Below are positions 26,291 through 34,989 of a stretch of DNA of 53,641 bases, piece by piece. Each line of letters opens with the position of its first letter. The first letter of the stretch is position 1. The DNA comes from CAVVYA01 sp964577835 (GTDB lineage: Bacteria; Pseudomonadota; Alphaproteobacteria; SMXQ01), in the NCBI GenBank assembly GCA_964577835.1, contig CAZOBN010000011.1, positions 1 to 53,641 on the forward strand. The letters run 5' to 3'. The position numbers were made by a program, and so were the translations under genes. The notes under the pieces were generated by a model. That model saw only the letters and a program-made list of their open reading frames with translations. It had not been told where the DNA came from and ran no database searches.

Positions 26291-27649
26291 TCATTGCTTG
26301 CACTCGATGCGCGTCGCATCCTGATTGTTGCCGGCATAGGTAATCTCGCAAGCCATGCCGACCTTCAGCTCGGTGGATGCGACCGCCTCGCCGTTGACCG
26401 CCACCCGGGTACGCTCGGCGCTCACGCGCGCGCTTTGCGCCGCGCCGTTGACGGCGAACTTGACGGCGCCCTTGGCCACCGCGTCGAGGGGCGCATTCAC
26501 GATCTGCAGCTTGAGTCCCATGCCGCTGTACCACAGCGGGTCCCAGAACTTGACCAGCTTCTCCAGATCGTTTTCCAGCACCTCCGGCTCGAGGAAGGCG
26601 ACCGGACGGCCGACAATCTCTTCCGGGAAGGCGAGGAACTCGCGTGTCTGCAGGTCCTTATGCACCGGCGGCGCCTGATCGGCGGCGAACTGCGACACCT
26701 GCCCTTCCTTGGAGATGAACCAGTTGACGAACATGAGCGAGGCATTGGTGTTGCCGCCCTTGACCACGATCATCTCGGAGATCGTCATGGGCACCGGCTC
26801 GGGGCAATGCCAGGCGATCGGCGCGCCCTTGTCCATCAATTGCTTCGTGCGGTATTCCGCCGAGGGCAACGCCACGTCGAATTCGCCGGCGATGGCGAGC
26901 TCGATCAGCGCGTTCATGCCTTCCTTGCGGAGTTGCGGCTTGTTGACCGCGAACAGCTTTTCAGAATACTCCCGCGTCCACCCCTCGCCCTTGGTCTCCC
27001 ACATAGGCAACAGCCACAGGTTCGGCCGGTTGCCCATGCCGAGCTTCTTGTTGCTGAGCGCCGGATTGCCGATCAGGTCGTCCCAGGTCTTCGGCAGCTT
27101 GTCCTTGCTGATCCGCTGGGTGTTGTAGGACATGCACCAGTAGCGCAGCCGCTGGCCGACCCACCAGCCCTCCTTCTCCTGCATGTTCTTCGGCACGTTG
27201 TTCCAGTTCGGAATGCCGGACAGGTTCTGGATCGCGCCGATATCCTTGAAGGCGTGGAATTCGGCGCCGATGCCGGAGATCACATCGGAGACGATGCGGC
27301 CGGTCTTGTAGGCGAGCAACGGCTTGGTGACCCGGTCGAAGCGGGTGCCGCGCGAATATTTGACGTCGATGAACGGGTAGCGCTCCTGGAACGGCTTGAT
27401 GAAGGCATTGAACTGCTCGAGATCCCAGGTGCCGGCGATGCGCAGCAGCTTTTCCTTCCGCGCGCCGGCGACCCAATCCGCCGGCATTTCCAGCTCCTTG
27501 TCGAGCCCGCTCAGAATGCTTTCCGGCAGTTTGGTGTCCGCCAGGATCTTCTGGGTCGCTTTCGGCAAGTCCGCCGCGCCGAGCGGGAAGGCCGTCAACG
27601 CCAAGCCGGCCACCGCCAAGGCCATCGTCCGAATTCCGTGCGCCGTCAT
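26291..27649 (-). CDS. ABC transporter periplasmic binding protein with extra C-terminal domain (paralogue F)
   Basis: 452 residues from the ATG of MTAHGIRT, followed by a signal peptide (about 1-26). Residues 30-375 form an iron-type binding protein (WDLEQFNAFIKPFQERYPFIDV, LPKTWDDLIGNPALSNKKLG, LMFVNWFISKEGQ). After this comes an added segment of about 65 residues, rich in Val, Ala and Thr, with repeated beta-like turns (VAVNGEAVASTELKVGMACE) and two Cys (MACEITY and IECKQ), perhaps disulfide-linked. Ordinary family members lack this tail. It lies between the M24 gene and the permease gene. Ligand unknown. Confidence 0.88.
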   Translation of the reverse strand: MTAHGIRTMALAVAGLALTAFPLGAADLPKATQKILADTKLPESILSGLDKELEMPADWVAGARKEKLLRIAGTWDLEQFNAFIKPFQERYPFIDVKYSRGTRFDRVTKPLLAYKTGRIVSDVISGIGAEFHAFKDIGAIQNLSGIPNWNNVPKNMQEKEGWWVGQRLRYWCMSYNTQRISKDKLPKTWDDLIGNPALSNKKLGMGNRPNLWLLPMWETKGEGWTREYSEKLFAVNKPQLRKEGMNALIELAIAGEFDVALPSAEYRTKQLMDKGAPIAWHCPEPVPMTISEMIVVKGGNTNASLMFVNWFISKEGQVSQFAADQAPPVHKDLQTREFLAFPEEIVGRPVAFLEPEVLENDLEKLVKFWDPLWYSGMGLKLQIVNAPLDAVAKGAVKFAVNGAAQSARVSAERTRVAVNGEAVASTELKVGMACEITYAGNNQDATRIECKQ

Positions 27650-27697
27650 CTCAGCCTCCCCAAAATCGAATTGAAACCCACGCGACGCCACGTATCG

Positions 27698-28939
27698 CTA
27701 GGATACCGACACCGCCAGATCGTGCGGCCGGGTGCCGAGCCGCCGCCCACCGCTGGGCGTCACCACCACCGTGTCGCCCCAGGTGCAGATCGACGAACCG
27801 TCCGCCGTGCTGACCGAGGGCTTGAAGGTGAAGGTCATGTTCTCCTGGATCTCGTAGGCGAGCTGGCGCGGATCGCGCGCGCTGCTGGTGATGATCGGCC
27901 CGTCGTCGCCGGCGCCCTTGCCGTGCATGGTGAGGCGCGCCTTGGCGCCCGCCGCCATGCCGCTCTTCGGCGCCATTCGCGCGACGGCCTTGTCCGCCAC
28001 CTGGGACAGGAGCGCGAGATTGGTGCCGGGCCTGGTCGCGGCGAGCACCTCGTTGAACACCTCGCGCTGGATCTTGATCAGCTCGCGGTGCACCGGGCTC
28101 GCCTCTTCGACAAACACCGGCTGCACGCCTTGCGCCTGATAGCCGATCCAGCAGGCTTCCAGCTCGTTGACGATGAGATCGCCGCGTTCGAGCACACGGA
28201 AGGTCGGGCGCGTCAGGGTGCGCACCACGTTGGGGCCGGAGATCCAGTTGCAATGGATCGGCGCTTCCGAACCGTGCTTGAGGAGGCCGTATTGGGTGGC
28301 GGCCCAGACTTCCCAATCGATGGCGCCGGCGCGCGCCGCCGCCACCTCCGCCTCGTAGCCCTTTTCGATGATCTGCACCGCCTTGGTCAGGCAGGCGACT
28401 TCTTCCGCGCTCTTGATGTCGCGCACCGCCATCAGGATGTCGGTGGCATCGACGATCTCGCTGTCCGGAAAACCTTCGCGGATGCGCTTCCAGGTGCCGT
28501 AGGTGATCAGCCCTTCCGGCGAGCGGGTGCCGCCGATATCGCCCAGGCCGGTGATGCCGATGCGCGGCTTTTTCAGGCCGAGTTCGCGGATACGCGCGAC
28601 GATCTGCTTGCCATAATCGCGGCGCGCCTCGCGTACGTCTGCCGTCCAGTTCTGCACCTTGAATGTCCAGCGCGGCACCGCCGACGTCGCGATCGCCGTG
28701 ACCTCGCCTTCCAGCGGAAAGACCACCGCGATGTCGGCATCGCCGCCGCCGCCGCAATGGGTGAGGTAACGGGAGTCCGCCTGGAAATCCATGGAATGGC
28801 CGGTGTTCTGCGGCGTCACGATGACGTCGATGCCGCGCTCGGCCATCAGCTTGCGCACCGCCGCCCAGCGCCTGTCGCGCTCCGCCAGCGAGAAGCGCGG
28901 CAGCGGATAGGGCTCGTCGTTCACCGCCTCGTCTCTCAT
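27698..28939 (-). CDS. M24-family creatinase/prolidase-fold protein with lost metal ligands
   Basis: 413 residues. The N-terminal creatinase domain is about residues 1-165 and the C-terminal pita-bread fold about 175-405. The five M24 metal-ligand positions read E259, Q270, H339, K373 and G388 where metallopeptidases have Asp, Asp, His, Glu and Glu, so only the His remains. Creatinase itself is a metal-free member of the fold, so a C-N hydrolase role is possible. The ATG overlaps the stop of the VOC gene upstream (ATGA). A paralogue with the same changes lies at 31220-32471. Probably a cytoplasmic hydrolase of a small nitrogen compound or peptide-like substrate; not proven. Confidence 0.85.
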   Translation of the reverse strand: MRDEAVNDEPYPLPRFSLAERDRRWAAVRKLMAERGIDVIVTPQNTGHSMDFQADSRYLTHCGGGGDADIAVVFPLEGEVTAIATSAVPRWTFKVQNWTADVREARRDYGKQIVARIRELGLKKPRIGITGLGDIGGTRSPEGLITYGTWKRIREGFPDSEIVDATDILMAVRDIKSAEEVACLTKAVQIIEKGYEAEVAAARAGAIDWEVWAATQYGLLKHGSEAPIHCNWISGPNVVRTLTRPTFRVLERGDLIVNELEACWIGYQAQGVQPVFVEEASPVHRELIKIQREVFNEVLAATRPGTNLALLSQVADKAVARMAPKSGMAAGAKARLTMHGKGAGDDGPIITSSARDPRQLAYEIQENMTFTFKPSVSTADGSSICTWGDTVVVTPSGGRRLGTRPHDLAVSVS

Positions 28940-29877
28940 GAACCAGCCCCGGCGCAGAGCTCGATGAAATTGCCGCACGGATCGCGGAAATAGAGCGACG
29001 ATGCGATGGACGAGCCTGCCGCGTGCCGCACCGGCCCGAGCGCGGCGATGCGCGCCTCTTGGAGCAGCGCCGCCGTGCGGTCGAGGGTCGCGCGATCGGT
29101 CCAATAGGCGGTACGCGGGCTACCCTTGGCTTGGCGCGGCGACGGCTCCTGCACGTGGGCCAGCGCCATATAGACGCCGAGAACCGCATCGCCCATCTGG
29201 AAGAAGATTTGCATGTTCGGCCTGGGCACGCGGCGACCCTGGCCCGGCTTGGCACCCGGAATGTCACGGTAGCGCTCGTCCCAGCGCCGGGTTCCGGGCG
29301 CCATATCCTCTTTACCTTCACCCCAGGCCCGCGCCCGGACATAGTCGCCGGTGTTCCACCCGACACGATGATCCACGGCAAGACCGAACCGGTCGCCATA
29401 AAATTCCTCGACCCACTCCATATCCGAGGCCTGCACCGCGGTGTGGTCGATGCCGAGGATTCCTGGTTCGGTTCCCTGTCCTCTCGCCACCAGTTGAATG
29501 CGGTTGCCGTCCGGATCGGCGAAATAGCAATTGTCGGTCTGCTCGGCCGGACGGTCCTCGTGGTAGCGATGCACGGTGATGGAGTCGGCGGCGAGCGACT
29601 GCACGATGCGATCGATGCCCGCCGGCGTGGCGCGGTAAGCCTGATGAACCCCAGACTCCGGAAAAGTGCGCGGCTGGGCGGCCTGCCGCAGGATCAGGCG
29701 CTGCCCCGACGGACACGGCAGACAGAGCTCGCCGCTCTCGGGCCAGTTCTCCATCGCTGTGCGCAACCCCAGCCGCTCACCGTAGAACGCCTGAGCGCGC
29801 TCCAGATCCGACACTTCGATGACCGTATGCGCGATCGAACGAACGGGCAGCGACCAGCTCTTGCCATTCGGCTTCAT
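28936..29877 (-). CDS. tandem VOC-domain protein (extradiol dioxygenase/glyoxalase fold)
   Basis: 313 residues from the ATG at 29877, which overlaps the upstream stop by one base (TGATG). The first VOC module is about residues 10-130 (SIAHTVIEVSDLERAQAFYG, then NCYFADPDGNRIQLV) and the second about 140-310 (LGIDHTAVQASDMEWVEEFY, then SLYFRDPCGNFIELC). This two-module layout is the one used by type I extradiol dioxygenases; His and Glu at the module starts and ends suit a metal site. It could be a ring-cleaving dioxygenase or a lyase. It is part of the operon with another VOC protein and the VOC-Rieske fusion. Confidence 0.82.
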   Translation of the reverse strand: MKPNGKSWSLPVRSIAHTVIEVSDLERAQAFYGERLGLRTAMENWPESGELCLPCPSGQRLILRQAAQPRTFPESGVHQAYRATPAGIDRIVQSLAADSITVHRYHEDRPAEQTDNCYFADPDGNRIQLVARGQGTEPGILGIDHTAVQASDMEWVEEFYGDRFGLAVDHRVGWNTGDYVRARAWGEGKEDMAPGTRRWDERYRDIPGAKPGQGRRVPRPNMQIFFQMGDAVLGVYMALAHVQEPSPRQAKGSPRTAYWTDRATLDRTAALLQEARIAALGPVRHAAGSSIASSLYFRDPCGNFIELCAGAGS

Positions 29878-30353
29878 CAACCGGCGCCCCCGTGGCCGAG
29901 CGGCTGGACCTCGTTGTAGGCGGCCGTCTCGTCGCGGCGCCAGACGACCTCGAGGAAATTGCCCGTGGGATCGCGGAAATAGACCGATTCGCCGAACGGC
30001 CCAATGTCCGGGTGAGTAACCGGGCCTTCGAAGGGCACGTCGTGGGCACGCAGGGATTGGACAATCTCGGCGAAACGCGGACGCGGCACGCAGAAGGCGT
30101 GGCGCACGCGATTCTCCCCGCGCAACTGGTCCATGGGCGGGACGTTCATCCAGTCCTCGCTCAGCATGATGGCGAAAAGATAATCGCTGAGCATGAGCGA
30201 GGCATGGACCGAGCGGCCCTTCAGCGCATCCTGGGTCTTGAAGTTGACCCGGCTGTGGACCGTGGCGCCGAGCACGTCGCAATAGAATTGCTCGGCCTGC
30301 TTGATGTCATGCACGCAGATGCCGCTATGGGAGAGCGATTCGACAACCGCCAT
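29877..30353 (-). CDS. single VOC-domain protein
   Basis: 158 residues forming one VOC module with SHSGICVHDIKQAEQFYCDV at the start (His metal ligand) and SVYFRDPTGNFLEVVW near the end (Glu ligand). Length fits a glyoxalase/bleomycin-resistance/dioxygenase superfamily subunit. It starts directly after the VOC-Rieske gene (one base between) and overlaps the next VOC gene by one base, so the three VOC proteins are made together and may interact. The reaction cannot be deduced. Confidence 0.8.
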   Translation of the reverse strand: MAVVESLSHSGICVHDIKQAEQFYCDVLGATVHSRVNFKTQDALKGRSVHASLMLSDYLFAIMLSEDWMNVPPMDQLRGENRVRHAFCVPRPRFAEIVQSLRAHDVPFEGPVTHPDIGPFGESVYFRDPTGNFLEVVWRRDETAAYNEVQPLGHGGAG

Positions 30354-30354
30354 G

Positions 30355-31200
30355 TCACGCCTCCAATGCCGCGGATGGCGCGGCTGCTAGGGTCAGAAGT
30401 TGCAAGCCCTCGGTTCGGAACTTGGCGCCGGGCTTCGCCGGAACCGCCTGGGCCGCATCGTAGGATTCGCGCGCGTAGAAACGGTCGGTGTCGACGAAAA
30501 GGGTGCCGGCCTCGTCGATGTCGACCGGATGCAGCCGCATCGGCGCGCAGCCCATATGGCCGACATAGCATCCGGTCGAATCGAATTTGGCGCCATGGAA
30601 CGGGCAATAGAAATGCCAGCTTTCCTTCTGCCACACGGTGACGCCGTTCTTATGGGTGCACCACACCGAGATGGCGAGGAAACCCGCCTCGTCGCGCACG
30701 AGGAAAAAGCGGCCCTTGCCGTTGCGCGTCACGCTGCCGACGGCGAAGTCGTCGATCTTGCCGCATGTCACGACGCCGGCGCCGGACGGCAGGATGTCGG
30801 TGCCTTCCTCCCCGAAGGCTTGGATCTGGAAGCGGTTTCCGTCGGGATCGTGGATATCCATGTTGTATTCGCCGACGGCGCGGAAATTCTGCCGTGGATC
30901 GATCCCGGATTCGTAGCCGGCGGCTTCGAGGCGGTCGCGCGCCTGAGCGAACTGCGCGGGCGTGAGCAGCCAGCCGTGATGGATCGAGCCGCCCGAACCC
31001 GGATAAGGCGGCACCCCGGCCACCTCGACCAGCAGCACGCGCTGGCGGGTGTTCATGGCGAGCAGGGAATTCGGCCGGTTGTCGGCCACCAGATTGCGGC
31101 CGAGCACGTCGAGCCCGATGATGTCGCGATAGAATTGTTCGGAGCGGTCGAGGTCGGAGACTTCCACCACCAGATGGCTGAACGCGAGGCTCTGTTCCAT
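30355..31200 (-). CDS. VOC domain fused to a Rieske ferredoxin domain
   Basis: 281 residues from an ATG 19 bp after the M24 gene. Residues 1-130 are a VOC module (FSHLVVEVSDLDRSEQFYRD at the start, NMDIHDPDGNRFQIQAF at the end). Residues 145-250 are a Rieske domain with both cluster motifs, WCTHKNG (C-x-H) and FYCPFHGAKF (C-x2-H). A Rieske ferredoxin normally carries electrons to or from an oxygenase; here it is tied to a possible oxygenase or isomerase module. The fusion appears genuine because both motifs lie in one uninterrupted frame. No characterised homologue comes to mind. Confidence 0.85.
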   Translation of the reverse strand: MEQSLAFSHLVVEVSDLDRSEQFYRDIIGLDVLGRNLVADNRPNSLLAMNTRQRVLLVEVAGVPPYPGSGGSIHHGWLLTPAQFAQARDRLEAAGYESGIDPRQNFRAVGEYNMDIHDPDGNRFQIQAFGEEGTDILPSGAGVVTCGKIDDFAVGSVTRNGKGRFFLVRDEAGFLAISVWCTHKNGVTVWQKESWHFYCPFHGAKFDSTGCYVGHMGCAPMRLHPVDIDEAGTLFVDTDRFYARESYDAAQAVPAKPGAKFRTEGLQLLTLAAAPSAALEA

Positions 31201-31219
31201 GACGGTCCCTCTGTTCTTC

Positions 31220-32471
31220 CTAAATGCCGGCAATCGCGAGACCATGAGGCCGGCTGCCGAGCCGCCTTCCGCCCGCGGGGGTGACCACCACAGTATCGCC
31301 CCACGTGCAAATGTGGCTCTTGTTCGGCGTCATGGACGCGGGCTTGTAGATGAACACCATATTCTCCCGCAAGGCAACGCGAAGCTGCTCGAAATCGCGC
31401 GCATGGCTGGTGATGATCGGGCCATCGTCGCCGGCGCCGCGGCCGTGCATGGTGAGCTGCGAAATCGCGCCCGCTGGCGGGCCCGCCCTTCGGCGCCGCC
31501 TTCTCTCCGACCACGTTCGTCAGCTCGGCCAATTCGCGGACGGTGACGCCAGGCTTGAGCTTGCCCAGGATCGCCTCGAACACCTCGCGCTGCACCTTGA
31601 TCAGTTCCTTGTGGACGGGATTGGCTTCGCCGACGAAGACAGGCTGCACCGCTTGCGAGCGGTAGCCGATCCAGGATGCCTCCAGTTCGTTGATGATCAG
31701 ATCGCCGTGTTCGAGGATGCGCTGGGATGGACGCGTCAGGGTGCGCACCGGATTCTTGCCCGAGAGCCAGTTGCAATGCACCGGCATTTCCGAGCCGCCG
31801 CGCATCATGGCTTCCTGGGCCGCCGCCCACACCTCCCAATCGACGGCGCCCGGTCGCGCCGCGGCGATCTCGGCGGCGATACCTTGCTCGATAATGTCCA
31901 TGGAGGTCCGTAGCGCCGCGATCTCCTCGGCGCTTTTGACATAGCGCGCTTCCGCGAGCAGACGCGTTGCATCGACGAGATCGGCGCGCGGAAAGGCGTC
32001 GCGGATCTGCTGATAGAACTGGTGCCCGACGGTTCCCTCTGGGGTGCGCGTGCCGGCATCCTTGCCGAGCCCGACGATTCCGATGCGGCCGCGTTCGACT
32101 CCGAGCTCCTTCAACCGTTCGACGGCGGCCTTGCCATAGCTCCGGCGCGCCTCGCGCACATCCGTTGTCCAGCCCTGCACCGTCGGCCAGCGCGCCGCGG
32201 CCGAGGTGGCGATGGCGGTGATCTCGCCATGCAGCGGAAAGACGACCGCGATATCCGCGTCTCCGCCGCCGCCCACGTGGCTGAGGTAGCGCGAGTTGGC
32301 CTGAAAATCCGTCGAGTTGCCGGTGTTGTTCGGGCAGACGATGACGTCGACGGCGGCCGCGGCCATTTTCGCGCGCACGGCTTTCCAGCGTCGGTCGCGC
32401 TCGCGCAGCGAAAACCGCGGATAAGGATAGAGTGTCTGGGCCTCGGTCGGTTCGCCGTAAGCCAAGGTCAT
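31220..32471 (-). pseudogene. second M24 creatinase-fold gene, frameshifted
   Basis: The frame from ATG 32471 (after GGGAGAC) encodes an M24 protein closely like the one at 27698-28939 up to KAAPKGGP. Then the reading shifts: the last 83 or so residues (SQLTMHGRGAGDDGP to HGLAIAGI, stop at 31220) are in another frame. Removing one G from the GGG at 31479-31481 (plus strand) restores one continuous protein of about 416 residues. It has the same changed metal ligands. Either the gene is newly broken or the base is a sequencing or assembly error. It heads the operon that runs to 24485. Confidence 0.75.
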
Positions 32472-32936
32472 GGGCCGTCTCCCTGACGGCGCGCCATGCA
32501 CGCCGATGTTGCCGGGATTATAGGCCGACGCAGCCGGGGGATAAGCCCGCTTTTGAGAAAGAGAGCTTTCGCGGAAATCGGTCGATACCTAATCTTTTCA
32601 GTGGCCTAGGCATGTCGAGCTGCTTTCGGACTTGCGTCGTCCTGCTGGTTGAGTTCGTTGGGATCGACCGCTGAGGGCCTCGTCCGGTTCGACACGCAAA
32701 TCTATGTTCACCGCCTATAGCGTCGCGAGGACGCTGCTCAATCTCGATGCGCCAATGCCGGCTCGGGGGGCTTTTCCAAACACAGTCAGGATTTATTAAC
32801 CATTTTATTCAAAATTGCGGGGATCGACACACGTGTCCCCAGTGCCTCCCCCAATGCGACGGGGAACAGGCATATGGCGACAATACCCGTGCCGCGATGG
32901 AAAAACCGCCGCACGCGCATAAGAAAAAGGATTGAG
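32472..32936. other. intergenic region between the M24 operon and the receiver gene
   Basis: 465 bases between divergent genes with no supported coding sequence. They should carry the promoter of the long minus-strand operon and of the receiver-domain gene. An AT-rich patch is at 32790-32815, and an 8-bp palindrome, ACACGTGT, near 32829-32836. No clear sigma-70 pair or FNR-type box was found. Confidence 0.45.
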
Positions 32937-33341
32937 ATGGAGATTCGGAACGCTGCCTCCGCTCCCATGGGGCATGGCGAAACCGTGCTGATCGTCGAAG
33001 ACAACAACGAGATCCGCGCGCTCGCCGCGCATCAGCTGCGTCGCTTCGGCTACGCGGTCATCGAGGCGATCGATCCGGGGGATGCGCTCGCCATCCTGCG
33101 CTCCTCCCAGCACATCGACCTGCTGTTCACCGACGTGGTGATGCCAGGCGGCCTGTCCGGTCCGGACCTCGCCGAACAGGCCAAGGCCTTGCGGCCCGGA
33201 TTGAAAATTCTCTTTACCTCGGGCTTTCCCGACATTCGCAGCGGCGGGTGCCCGCAGGCCGGCATGTTGCTGAGCAAGCCCTATCGCAGCCAGGAGCTCG
33301 CCCGGAAGTTGCACGAGGCCCTGCAGAGGATCGAGCCCTGA
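32937..33341 (+). CDS. single-domain response regulator (receiver)
   Basis: 134 residues from the ATG at 32937, which follows AAGGATTGAG; an in-frame ATG at 32874 is a poorer alternative. It is a lone CheY-like receiver: acidic pair in VLIVEDNNE, phospho-acceptor D66 in LLFTDVVMPGG, Thr in LFTSG and Lys in LLSKPY. All phosphorylation residues are present. There is no output domain, so it would act by protein contact or in a phosphorelay. No histidine kinase is near. This sort of receiver is common behind hybrid sensor kinases in alphaproteobacteria. Confidence 0.88.
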   Translation: MEIRNAASAPMGHGETVLIVEDNNEIRALAAHQLRRFGYAVIEAIDPGDALAILRSSQHIDLLFTDVVMPGGLSGPDLAEQAKALRPGLKILFTSGFPDIRSGGCPQAGMLLSKPYRSQELARKLHEALQRIEP

Positions 33342-33352
33342 CGTCGAATCGG

Positions 33353-33373
33353 CTCGTCATCCTCGATGACGAG
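33353..33373. terminator. hairpin between convergent genes
   Basis: CTCGTCATC at 33353-33361 pairs perfectly with GATGACGAG at 33365-33373, leaving a three-base loop. It starts 11 bases after the receiver stop. There is no T-run. It could stop transcripts from both sides. Confidence 0.4.
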
Positions 33374-33431
33374 AAGGACGTGCAATCTAAAAGACCATTC
33401 CCCGCGAATCCGCTCGAGCCAGCTCTAGCCG

Positions 33432-34910
33432 TCAGTTCAGCCTGACGGCCGAACGTCCCGCCAGCTTGCCGAACACCGCATTGCGCGTCTGACCGGTGAA
33501 CGACGGATAGTTGTGGAAGAACAGCCCGAGGATATCGCCTGACGCGAACAGCCCCTTGATCGGTTGATCGGTGGTATTCAGCACCTGAGCATGGCGGTTC
33601 ACCTGGATACCGCCAAACGTGAACGTGATGCCGCCGGTGACCGGATAGGCACGGAACGGCGGCTCGTCGATGCGCGCCGCCCAATTGCTTTTCGGCACCT
33701 CGAGCCCGCGCGTCGATTTGCCATCCGGCTTGGCTGGATTGAACGGCACATCGTCACGGCAGGCGCGGTTGAATTCTTCCACCGTATGGACCAGCACCCG
33801 CGGCTCGATTCCGATCTGGGTTGCGAGCTGTTTGATGCTGTCGGACTCGAAGAATGTCGCCTTGTGATGCGGATAGCGGAACAGCTCGAGCCCTTTGGCG
33901 TCGTAGATCTGGAAGGCCGAGCCGCCGGGCTGCGCCAGCACGGCGCGGCCCGTCTTGGCGTAGGTGAACGAATGCTGCGCCTCGCCCTCGTCGAAGAAAC
34001 GCACGCCCAAGCCGTTCACCGTGATGCCGAACGGATAGTCGTACCGGCTCTGGGTATTGCCGCGGCCATCCTCGTGCTGGGGCGTCTCGAAGTCGGGCGC
34101 CCGGGCATCGATCGGCGACATATGGCCCGACCGCCAATGGCCCGAGGTCCTGGCGCCGAGCGCAATCAGCATGCCGGTCACTTCGCCGGTATCGTGCTTG
34201 GTGCCGCGCACCTTGATAAAGTCGGTGTTGCCGGCGAGATAGCGGGCGCGCATTTCCGGGCTCGCCTGGAAGCCGCCGCTGCACACGATGATGCTGCGCG
34301 CATGGAGATCGTAATTGCCGTCCGGGCCGCAAACCCGCACGCCTTCGACCCGGCGCATATCGCCAAGGATCCCGGAGACCGGCGAATCGAAGCGGATCTC
34401 GATGCCGAGCCCCTCCGCGATCGTGCGCCACTGGGTGAGCTGGCCGAGTCCGCCGCCGGCCACATGAATAGCGATGCCGCGCTCGAAGAAGCGCTTGCCG
34501 TCGACCTTGGCATGCTCCTTGAGCGGCTCCCATTCGATGCCGACCTGACGCATCCAATGGACCGCGGCGTTCGACTCATGAACCAGCGTCTCGGCCAGCT
34601 CCTTGTCCATGCGGCCTTCGCACATGCGATCCAGATCGGCGAGAAAATCCGCCGCGCTATAAGGCGGGATCTGCATGGTCCGGAACAGTGCCTCGTCCAC
34701 GTCCGGGACGAATTCGCGGATTTCCCCGGCGCCGCCGTGAACGAAGCGAAATCCGGTGCCGGAATAGCGCGCGTTGCCGCCATATTCGGCCTCCGGCGCT
34801 TTCTCCAGCATGACGACGCGCTCGGCGCCTTCGAGACGCGCCGAAACGGCTGCCTCGAACGCGGCACTGCCGCCGCCGATGACGATGACGTCATAGGATT
34901 CAGCGCTCAC
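33432..34910 (-). CDS. FAD-dependent oxidoreductase, tricarballylate-dehydrogenase/fumarate-reductase family (TcuA-like)
   Basis: 492 residues from a GTG at 34910 that follows GGGGAGGG at good spacing. The N-terminus has the FAD-binding DVIVIGGGSAAFEAA and the acidic residue of EKAPEAEYGGNARYSG. The C-terminal FAD-binding part has GGITFTFGGIQVN and GLFASGDILG. The capping domain lies between. This group includes TcuA, 3-ketosteroid dehydrogenases and soluble fumarate reductases, which remove or add hydrogen across a C-C bond. No signal peptide, haem motif or quinone partner is seen. It lies 79 bp after the amidohydrolase gene. Substrate unknown. Confidence 0.87.
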   Translation of the reverse strand: MSAESYDVIVIGGGSAAFEAAVSARLEGAERVVMLEKAPEAEYGGNARYSGTGFRFVHGGAGEIREFVPDVDEALFRTMQIPPYSAADFLADLDRMCEGRMDKELAETLVHESNAAVHWMRQVGIEWEPLKEHAKVDGKRFFERGIAIHVAGGGLGQLTQWRTIAEGLGIEIRFDSPVSGILGDMRRVEGVRVCGPDGNYDLHARSIIVCSGGFQASPEMRARYLAGNTDFIKVRGTKHDTGEVTGMLIALGARTSGHWRSGHMSPIDARAPDFETPQHEDGRGNTQSRYDYPFGITVNGLGVRFFDEGEAQHSFTYAKTGRAVLAQPGGSAFQIYDAKGLELFRYPHHKATFFESDSIKQLATQIGIEPRVLVHTVEEFNRACRDDVPFNPAKPDGKSTRGLEVPKSNWAARIDEPPFRAYPVTGGITFTFGGIQVNRHAQVLNTTDQPIKGLFASGDILGLFFHNYPSFTGQTRNAVFGKLAGRSAVRLN

Positions 34911-34989
34911 GCAGCCCTCCCCGGAATTTTTTTGTTTTTTCGGCGCGCTCGGGCGGCCGCTCGACACGGCCGCCCGGCTCGAATGCCCG

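Noticed and set aside
24473..28993. A 1506-codon open frame on the plus strand
   Set aside because: It is antisense to the permease, binding-protein and M24 genes, whose domains and motifs are clear. Its composition (rich in His, Arg, Gly and Asp) is that of a GC-rich shadow frame.
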